From Eurosta solidaginis (lineage: Eukaryota > Arthropoda > Insecta > Diptera > Tephritidae): 64,000 bases of DNA. Position numbers and translations under genes: made by a program. The DNA is taken from assembly GCF_040869045.1 (NCBI RefSeq), contig NC_090321.1, positions 181,755,596-181,819,595 of the forward strand, in the 5' to 3' direction. Below are positions 56,809 to 64,000 of this stretch, piece after piece (the first letter of the stretch is position 1; each line of letters opens with the position of its first letter). Below the pieces are notes generated by a model. The model ran no database searches, was not told where the DNA came from, and saw nothing but the letters and a program-made list of their open reading frames with translations.

Positions 56809-57300
56809 CAATTATAATGGATAATTATCCACCCTGTCTGAAAATCATTAAAACAAAATTAATCATATTGTAACGAATTTAGTGCAATTCCGCTTATTTG
56901 CAACCTTCTGCTAACGTTCGAATCACTAAACTGTCTTTATTAGACTACTTTCAAAATAACACTTCTATTGCTCAACAGATAGCGTGCTTAAATCAAATTG
57001 ACTGGTCGTGCCTCAACTGTTGCCGCTTTTATACTGTCCGGTTTCCTCGCCGACATATTTCTAGGCGCTTCTATTTCCAGAATTTACTAGTTAGGTATCA
57101 GCTATAAATTTCTCAGCTATAACTACAGATGCACGATTTTATAGCTTCTCTCATACCCCATGCGCGTGTATATGTGAGTGATACTTACACAAATGAATGC
57201 ATACTTTTGGGAGTATCTCAGATATATGCATGTGTTTGTGCGTTGCTCACCGCTGCTTGTATGGACATATGTGTAGACATAATGATTAATTTGGTTATGT
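56809..57300. other. No recognisable feature
   Basis: Short open frames without motifs. This is the DNA into which the SINE at 57311 inserted. Confidence 0.5.
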
Positions 57301-57310
57301 TCATACAAGT

Positions 57311-57680
57311 CGGCCACCGTGGTGTGATGGTAGCGTGCTCCGCCTATCACACCGTATGCCCTGGGTTCAACTCCCGGGCAAAGCAACATCAAAATTTTAG
57401 AAATAAGATTTTTCAATTAGAAGAAAATTTTTCTAAGCGGGGTCGCCCCTCGGCAGTGTCTGGCAAGCGCTCCGATTGTATTTCTGCCATGAAAAGCTCT
57501 CAGTGAAAACTCATCTGCCTTGCAGATGCCGTTCGGAGTCGGCATAAAACATGTAGGTCCCGTCCGGCCAATTTGTAGGGAAAAATCAAGAGGAGCACGA
57601 CGCAAATTGGAAGAGAAGCTCGGCCTTAGATCTCTTCGGAGGTTATCGCGCCTTACATTTATTTTATTTTATTTTTTTTT
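57311..57680 (+). mobile_element. Complete tRNA-derived SINE with 10-bp target duplication
   Basis: The SINE starts CGGCCACCGTGGTGTGATGG and is bounded by perfect 10-bp duplications TCATACAAGT at 57301-57310 and 57681-57690. The order is tRNA-like head (57311-57385), a body of about 270 bp (TCTAAGCGGGGTCGCCCCTC, GATGCCGTTCGGAGTCGGC, CCCGTCCGGCCAATTTG, GAGGTTATCGCGCC), then a TTTATTTTATT-rich tail. It encodes no protein, so open frames of 60-125 codons across it are chance. It depends on a LINE in trans; which LINE is not evident. This is the best-preserved of the family's copies here and the reference for the others. Confidence 0.93.
57318..57375 (+). promoter_or_regulatory. Internal RNA polymerase III promoter of the SINE
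   Basis: An A-box-like GTGTGATGGTAGCGTG and a B-box-like GGTTCAACTCC (57363-57373; consensus GGTTCRANTCC) are spaced as in a tRNA gene. The anticodon arm does not look like a functional tRNA, so this is a SINE head rather than a tRNA gene. Confidence 0.8.
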
Positions 57681-58107
57681 TCATACAAGTCACTGCTCAG
57701 TATCGGCTTAGAGATGATAGTACCCCTTAGTGTTGCTAATATCTGTCACAATATTCTATAGGTTTTCTGAGGAGCGTGTTGATGCCGTAGTGTCATATTT
57801 TATTGACACTTTTTCCCCTTGCTCTGGGATGTCTTAACAATGTTTTTGTTATATCGGCCTACTGACTTGTAAGATCGCGGGTTTGAATCGAGCTCAAGGC
57901 CTAACAATAATTATTTTATCATTATTATTGTTATGATAAATTTTTTTCTTAATTGCAAAATTATTAAACAAGTCCAATTTTCACATTCATTCTGCAACAG
58001 ATGTCGCAGTACTGTGAATATCAATTGGCAAGAACTAGAATATAAGTAGGAATAATGAAGACAAACAAAAAACCGCTGTGATTGCTGAATGGTTATAGCA
58101 GCAGGTT
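57681..58107. other. AT-rich DNA with one tRNA-like patch
   Basis: At 57857-57900, CGGCCTACTGACTTGTAAGA followed by GGGTTTGAATCGAGC has B-box flavour and precedes AT-rich sequence. It may be a decayed second SINE type, but the evidence is thin. Confidence 0.3.
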
Positions 58108-58190
58108 AAGAAGCGGTAAAGATGGGTTTGATGGTAAATGAGGACAAAACGAAGTACCTGCTGTCATCGAGCAAAGAGTCAGGGCATATC
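58108..58190 (+). pseudogene. Tiny LINE reverse-transcriptase fragment
   Basis: The frame reads AVKMGLMVNEDKTKY then LLSSSKESGH, the GLxxNxxKTKxM block that follows the YADD box in many LINE polymerases. It is only about 27 residues long with stops on both sides. Its parent element is not otherwise present in the window as far as I can tell. Confidence 0.6.
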
Positions 58191-58312
58191 GTTAACAAAT
58201 TGATAACACGCCAATAGCAAATCAATTAAACTCCGATAGAAAATCGATAACCTTTTTGGTAATACATCGATAACTATTCGAGAACATCTCGACAGCTTTT
58301 CTATAAATAACA

Positions 58313-58943
58313 CAGGCCTGCAAAAATAGGTTTTTTTTTGTTTTGGATCAGGAAGTCATTTCCGACGTATTTTTGCGCGCTGAATCCGAATCCGTCCTCA
58401 TATTTGGCCCAGCACGTCAGGATTTTGAGATATCTTAACCTAAAAGTATGAAAAACGCTGTTGTTTAATAATAAGAATTTTTCTTGTGTAAATCAGCTTA
58501 CAGTATCTTTGAGAACAACTCTTCCCCCTCACAATCTATTTTCTAACGCCACGATTTGTTTTTTTAGTAACACTTATATCAATATTAGCAGAAGCTGTAG
58601 CAACGACCAACGGCCACCTCATGATATGTGACTTCGACAACTGACTCCAACTTGAATTGACCATATCTCGGGAAAAAAAATCGAATCGAGGCGTTCGAAA
58701 TGGATTTTGTGGGGAAAGAGTTGTTCTCAAAGATAATGTAAGCAGATTTACACAAAAAAGTTTTCCTATTATTAAAATATAAACTCAAAAAATTCTAAAA
58801 ACAGCGTTTTTCGCACATTTAGGTGCGGATATCTCAAAAACCTGACGTGCTGCACCAAATCTGAGCACGGATTCGGATTCAGCACGCAGAAATACGTCAG
58901 AAATGACTTCCCGATCCGAAACAAAAAAAACCTTGCAGGCCTG
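58313..58943. mobile_element. Foldback / MITE, ends CAGGCCTGCAA
   Basis: The left end is CAGGCCTGCAAAAATAGG at 58313. The right end is the inverse, CCTTGCAGGCCTG, finishing at 58943. Arms of about 240 bp pair with indels (GGAAGTCATTTC / GAAATGACTTCC, CGTATTTTTGCG / CGCAGAAATACG, GAATCCGAATCCG / CGGATTCGGATTC, TTTGAGAACAACTCTT / AAGAGTTGTTCTCAAA). The CAGG start would suit a hAT-type MITE, but no 8-bp duplication is apparent. No coding capacity. Confidence 0.8.
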
Positions 58944-60129
58944 TATAATCTATCACTTTTCAATAACAAATCGACATATTTTCTATAACAAACTGAAAAC
59001 CTATTGGTAACCTAACTAATTGACACCAAATTTACAAATTTTGCTCTACCATATACAGTGATCCCACATTACACTACAGTGTAGTGATTACCCTAACATT
59101 TACATTCTCTATTACACCATACAGCATACTAATACCACACACTACGCCTGCACTTACATTCTACATAGATATATCGCCCATATAGCACGGCACTGCTTAC
59201 GCTTACACCGTAAGCAAAGATGTTAGCACATCAAAAATTTGCAGATCTGCTTAAAGCAAATTTCTTCGCTTACGTCAGCTGGAACGCTTATGTTTCAAAT
59301 GCCTATAGAAAACGAATCATCATAATTATAACCTTCCCTGTCAATCAGATGTGAGTAAATTGGTGAAGGAATGTCATTTGTTTGTGAAACATCAGTGATT
59401 ATATTAAGAAATTTTATATGTATGAACAGTAATTGTAACTGATCAGAAAACAAAAACAGAATGTAAATAAGTATTATAACTAACAACTCATATTAACAAC
59501 TATCTATTAGTATCATATTTTTTATTGGGACGTTGTATTAGTAAAGAAGCCATAATAAGTCGGTTGTTGTCGCCCTTTCTGTGTCAATGATCAGTTATTG
59601 TTCAGATACTTCTATATTTTTGCAGGTAGTTAGGTGCAAATATACTTACTGCATTACTACCGGTTTCCGCATTACAACATTTTCAAGCTGCTTAGCTACC
59701 GTTGTGAAAAGTCAAGACAATCAGTAAGTATAAAATTGATGGGCGTGTACGTGTAAGTGTATACAAGTGTATTGTTGGGATTTTATTTCAAAATTGCAGA
59801 CTAGTAGCTTAACAGTAATTTACTCGATGTAGTTGCATCAGTATGTACCCAAAGTAAAAAGATTTTGAAAAAATGTATGGCATCGCCCTACCTTTAGTGC
59901 AAGATTTATCAAAAATCTTGCGTGAGACGATTGGCTATTCTTGACAATTATTTGTGTACATATGTGTCTGGTGGAGTGAAATAGTAGTTGAAAATAGTAG
60001 TTAGTTCATTGAAAAAAAAAATTATATATAGAAAGAAATGATATTTTGTATAGCCCGATATGAATATTAGAAAACATTCCCTGAATAAATTTTTTTTTTT
60101 AAGGAAAACTGCGGCTCTTTTTTTTGTTT
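58944..60129. other. No recognisable feature
   Basis: About 1.2 kb of AT-rich DNA. It contains the short palindrome CACTACAGTGTAGTG (59079-59093) and otherwise no motif, repeat end or open frame of note. Confidence 0.5.
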
Positions 60130-60285
60130 TCATAGTGGAAACACTCAATTCAGAATCAACAATTTGTGCGACGTTGATTCAACAGCTGTTTGAGATTGAT
60201 AAAAACTGACGGAAATATCGGTTCAATTGACCCATAATTCAGTCCATTTTACCCATGGCTGAATTATCATCAGGTGATTTTATTT
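60130..60285 (-). repeat. Fragment of the CACTG-ended family
   Basis: Read on the minus strand it follows the left part of the 12953-14282 element: TGGGTCAATTGAACCGATAT, TTCCGTCAGTTTTTATC, GTTGAATCAACGTCGCACAA, TTGTTGATTCTGAATTGA. The CACTGAAAG terminus is lacking, so this is an internal or truncated piece. Confidence 0.65.
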
Positions 60286-60482
60286 TTTTCATTTGACTGA
60301 TTTAGGGATTGTCAAAAGGAGATGGAGGGTGCCAAATATAAACAACACTTGGACTATTATTTTATAGCGTGGGGGTAAATTTTTTAGTAATAAGTAGTTT
60401 CACAACGCACATTGGTAGATTTTCAAGTTTTAGGCGGCCAAAAATCCTTTATTGCCTATATCTTCTTAAAACTGTTTAATTA

Positions 60483-60739
60483 ATGAAAAATTATAATAAT
60501 TTGTGTAATTAATCGGTTATATTAAAAAAATAGATATTACACTGTGTAACACTAAAAAATACCTGCGCAGTGACCCAGCGCAGTGGACAGCAAGAAGTGT
60601 AATAACTTAGTTCTGTCTTTATCTAGGGTAAATTTTTAATTGGTTTTATGAAAAATTATAATAATTTGTATAACTAATAGGTTATATTAGAATAGACATT
60701 ACACTGTGTAACACTAAAAAATACCTGCGCAGTGAGGCT
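60483..60739 (+). repeat. 90-bp direct repeat, two copies 165 bp apart
   Basis: ATGAAAAATTATAATAATTT followed by GTTATATTA, ACATTACACTGTGTAACACT and ACCTGCGCAGTGA occurs at 60483-60572 and 60648-60739 with a handful of differences. Each copy includes the palindromes GTTACACTGTGTAAC-like (60536-60550) and CTGCGCAG. Confidence 0.85.
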
Positions 60740-61680
60740 ATTTTTCTTGTTGTACAGCAACAAGGGTGTATCAAACCCTCTATATAACCCCCTATCTGCA
60801 AGTATCTGCAGCTAAATTTAATGCAGTTGGCAAGCTAATTGTGCCAAGTAGCATGTTCAAAACTAATTTTCACTTGGACGGACTTGGAAACATAACAAAA
60901 CTGGTTTCGAACACCAAAATAAATAAATAAAATAGGTTCTTTATCAATTTATAACTTTTAAAAATCACAAACACCATTAATAATGTTAGTATTTACCTGA
61001 AATATCAGAATCCATCACAATTACTCAATTCAATTGCCTTAAAACTTAAAATATTCACGTTAAAATATGCGATTTCACATAGGTTAAAAAAAAACTATAA
61101 CACGCGTTTCAGAAATAGCTAAATTCCGATTACTTGACAGCTAACGCCAGGTATGCGATGGATGGAAAAGGGTAGAATTGTTGTTCCCCTGTCTATTCTT
61201 AAGCTGTGGGAGTGCTTTTTTTTGTAATTGTGGCAACTTTCAGAAATTCAATTATGGCCGCCTAAATGTCTAAAATCTACCTATGTGCAACGGTCTAAGT
61301 TATTCTCTTAGTAAATGAATTTTAGTTAGTGCATTTTGTCCCCAGAACACGCAAGACTTGCAAAGTTTTAGGTTTTCTCTCCAATCTATTCGACTAACAC
61401 CAATACGTAGAGTTTTACAATCTGAACACAGGTATTTTGTTGCTGTAAAGATGAGCCACCATTCAGTGTATTGAATTACTTCATTCTCACATGTAGGCAT
61501 CAAATTAGACGGGTCGTATTAGTAACTTCTTCCTTTACAAAGAACCATTGCAAATATTTTTAAACAGTTTTATTTAGCTTGACTTGAATTTTGTAATTGA
61601 AATTTAAGTAACTTCCCGATAAGCTACAAGCTTGAAACTTGGAATATAGTTCAGAACCCGATGACAATGCAATAATAAGA
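60740..61680. other. No recognisable feature
   Basis: AT-rich DNA with open frames under 70 codons and no repeat structure seen. Confidence 0.5.
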
Positions 61681-61684
61681 AAAA

Positions 61685-61925
61685 ACTCCGATAGGTGGCG
61701 CATGGATCGAAATATTTCAAAAAATCGTATTTGTGATCCGATTTGATTCATATTTGGAACACATAATACATACATGAATAGAAAGCGACATATGAAAAAA
61801 TCGCCGCTAGGTGGCGCAAGGTTCGACATATTAAAAATATCGTACTTGTGGTCCGATTTGGCTCATATTTGGAACAAATATTACATACAGTCCGGTAGAA
61901 GCGACATCAAAATATTTTGGAGTTC
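61685..61925 (+). repeat. About 116-bp tandem duplication with AGGTGGCGC cores
   Basis: Two copies start near 61690 and 61806: AGGTGGCGCA (61693 and 61809), then GnTCGAnATAT, ATCGTAnTTGTGnTCCGATT, TCATATTTGGAACA and ATACAT. Identity is about 80 percent by eye. Confidence 0.8.
61691..61817 (+). promoter_or_regulatory. Pair of CTCF-like core sites
   Basis: ATAGGTGGCGCAT (61691-61703) and CCGCTAGGTGGCGCAAG (61804-61820) match the AGGTGGCGC core reported for Drosophila CTCF. The second also fits the upstream CCnC part. The sites are in a repeat, so this is only a sequence match; binding is not shown. Confidence 0.3.
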
Positions 61926-62105
61926 GAGGAGGGACAAGCATACGTGGCGCAGAGTCCAGTAAAGTCTTTGGAAGGATTATGTATTGAGGACTTAGATTGT
62001 AACAAATTGTTAGGAAAGAGTCCTTGTAATAATGAGTCACTAAATGAACTAAATAGAATGAGAAATAATAGGCAATTATATAAAGACTAAACACTTGAAA
62101 ATTAA

Positions 62106-64000
62106 ATAGGTAGGTAGGTTGAACTGGCCGGTCCATGAGGACCTCACATAGACTGATTGAGTCCGTAGTGTTACAAGAAGTTTGTTTTAACGACCAAACT
62201 GAAAAACCCTATCAAAAACCAGGACCTATGTTATAAAATAACTCCGTCCTCTTGGCAAATACTAGAAGCTTCCTAGGACTTAAGCCACTTGCTGCTTCTA
62301 GATCTGACAGCTGTATCACTCCTAATAGCTGGAGTCTTAGCCTGGCAAGTGCAGCGCACGAGCACAGAACGTGCTCGATCGTTTCCTCCCCCAACCCGCA
62401 CTTCCTACATCTGCTATCACTGACCAAGCCTAGTTTAAAGGCATGTGACGCCAGAAGGCAGTGCCCAGTCAGAATACCCGTCATGAGCCTACAGTCCTCT
62501 CTTTTTAATGATAGGAGCAACTGTGTTAGTCTAAGGTTGTAAGACCTACACATAATCTTCGACACTTTACAGCCCCGAGCTTGAACCCACGCCTTTCCCG
62601 CTTGGTCGATCATGTGCACCTCTCGCCTTCGCTTAATCTCGCCCAATCTAATTGGGACATCTACGGAGCAAGCTTCAAGGGATGCGCCCTTTTTAGCTAG
62701 TTCATCCGCTTTTTCATTCCCATCTATCCCCATATGCCCTGGGACCCAATATAGATGTATGCTTCTCCCTGTCCCGATTCTCTCCAGAGACTGCTTACAC
62801 TCTAACACGCATTTAGATGCTGTGCTATGCGAGATTATTGCCTTAATTGCTGCTTGACTGTCAATATAAAAGTTAACACGGTTGCAGCTTAAGCTATTCT
62901 CTTCCAGGGTTTCTACTGCTTTGGTTACGGCCAATATTTCCGCTTGGAAAACGCTACAGTAATCCGGCAGCCTGTAGGATCTGCTTATTTCCGGATCAGC
63001 GCAGTATACCGCAGACCCTACTCCTTCCACTACTTTGGAACCATCGCCTCGTCCGCCATTTACGCACCCTTGCGCCAACCGTCCACCTCTATTGTGGCCT
63101 TAAGATCTCCCTCGAAGCGCAGATAGGGAATCATGTAGTCTGCTCGTCTTGTGATTGATGACGCTATACTACTATGGCCATATGGTCGGCGCTGAAGCTG
63201 CCCCGAAGCAGCGAGCCTGGTTGCGGTCGTTAACGCTTTGTTCTTTGCTACCAGGTCTACAGGTGGGATGTGCAAAATGGCATACAGTGCAGCCGTCGGG
63301 GTTGTTTTCAGGGCTCCCGTAATGCTAAGCATCGATAGTCTGCATACCCGCTCTAATTATTTGAGGTATGTAGTTTTTTGTGTGGCTTTCCACCAAACAA
63401 GAACTCCATAGTATAGAATAGGGCTTACAATCGCTGTAAAAACCCAATGAGAAAGAGAGGGCGATAGGCCCCACGTACAACCCAGCATTCTTTTATATAC
63501 GTAGAGTGCCGTTGAGGCCTTCTTGACCCTCTCTTTCACGTTGAGCGTCCATGACAGCTTACTGTCTAGGATGATTCCTAAATATTTTGTGCAAGGTTTC
63601 TCCTGTAAGGTCACCCCTCCTAACTTAGGCCTGGTCCAATTTGGGACCTTGTACCTCTTTGTAAACAAGACCATATCCGTCTTCTCCGCATTGACTTTCA
63701 ACCCGACATTAGATGCCCAGGTATGAATATCGCGAAGCGCCCGATCCATCAAAGAACTAATCGTTGGAAGGCACTTTCTACTTATGACAATTGCAACGTC
63801 ATCTGCGTAAGCCGTAAGTTTTACGGGTCCCTCATCGAATTGCCTGAGCAGTTGGTTGATGAACAGCGTCCACAGCAGAGGTGATAGCATCCCTCCCTGC
63901 GGCGTGCCCCTGTCCACTGATTTCGTGGCCTCGTACAATCCCCATTGTGATGTAATCTTTCTGCAATTTAACATGCAGCCGATCCATCTGATTAAGGCAG
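62106..64000 (-). mobile_element. RNase H-bearing LINE, 3' half, running off the window
   Basis: The 3' UTR (62106-62211) ends with a TACC-type simple tail (AGGTAGGTAGG on the plus strand at 62108-62118) preceded by TTGAACTGGCCGGTCCATG. Upstream are the RNase H and RT coding parts, up to the window's right edge. It has the same orientation and domain order as the 1-1922 element, but is clearly diverged from it in protein sequence. Confidence 0.85.
62212..64000 (-). pseudogene. LINE ORF2: reverse transcriptase, RNase H and zinc knuckle
   Basis: From the right edge the frame gives TPQGGMLSPLLW (about 63905), an intact YADD (about 63805), NAEKTDMVLF, KYLGIILDSKL and ILYYGVLVWWKA. A single TAA at 63357-63359 breaks it, then the same frame continues SITGALKTTPTAALYAILHI to a frameshift near 63065. 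RNase H follows (GDGSK, AEILAV, YIDSQAAI, VPGHMGIDGNEKADELAK) with all acidic residues retained. After it come LMTGILTGHCLLASHAFKLG and a CRKCGLGEETIEHVLCSC knuckle, ending NIGPGF-stop at 62212. Only one nonsense and one frameshift are visible in about 590 codons, so it is younger than the 1-1922 copy. The domain set points to the LOA/I/R1-type group, not Jockey. Confidence 0.88.

Noticed and set aside
57311..57385. Possible tRNA gene
   Set aside because: The A and B boxes are present, but the sequence continues into a SINE body with a target duplication and other dispersed copies. The fold is not that of a functional tRNA.
57129..57506. 125-codon frame overlapping the SINE
   Set aside because: It straddles the SINE insertion boundary and its target duplication, so it joins unrelated DNA by chance.

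Overview
The window looks like repeat-dense, gene-poor nuclear DNA of a higher fly, most likely a tephritid fruit fly. This rests on an AT-rich background, several fly-type non-LTR retrotransposons, hAT and piggyBac relics, an INE-1/DINE-like repeat family, and a tRNA-derived SINE of a kind I associate with tephritid genomes. The species is inference. I find no host single-copy gene, rRNA gene, true tRNA gene, CRISPR array or operon. Every substantial open frame is either transposon-derived or an accident of satellite DNA.

Layout, left to right. 1-1922 is a broken RNase H-bearing LINE on the minus strand, abutting an INE-like fragment (1912-2302). 2610-3301 is a foldback/MITE. 3676-5832 is a decayed hAT transposon. 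6031-11207 is an INE-like element split by a nested LINE (6744-9822) that keeps an 872-codon endonuclease/RT frame. 11821-12245 is a TA-flanked MITE. 12953-14282 is a CACTG-ended element carrying a nested SINE. 14500-20138 holds LINE, SINE and foldback debris. 20337-21688 is a second INE-like copy. 21735-24300 holds SINEs, a hAT end and a second LINE related to the one at 6744-9822.

24544-50300 is the striking part: five head-to-tail composite units of 3.3 to 6.6 kb. Each has a short 5' block, a 2.4-5.7 kb minisatellite and a roughly 0.8 kb 3' block ending in an 8-bp repeat of variable copy number. The minisatellite monomers are 89, about 90 or 100 bp and appear built from an 11-12 bp motif resembling GATCCCGAAAT. 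Different units are homogenised for different monomers. Unit 2 holds a 1,523-bp higher-order duplication and unit 5 a 1,502-bp offset duplication. On the minus strand the 89-bp monomer of unit 5 lacks stop codons in all three frames, so it generates large spurious open frames.

50585-51972 is a hAT C-terminal relic with a short piggyBac-like element (TTAA-flanked, matching terminal repeats) inserted at its stop codon. 52586-56695 has two more INE-like copies. 57311-57680 is a complete SINE with a perfect 10-bp target duplication. 58313-58943 is another foldback. 62106-64000 is a second RNase H-bearing LINE on the minus strand, cut by the window end.

The genes do not form a host pathway. The window records successive mobile-element insertions plus tandem amplification of one element family whose internal minisatellite has expanded.
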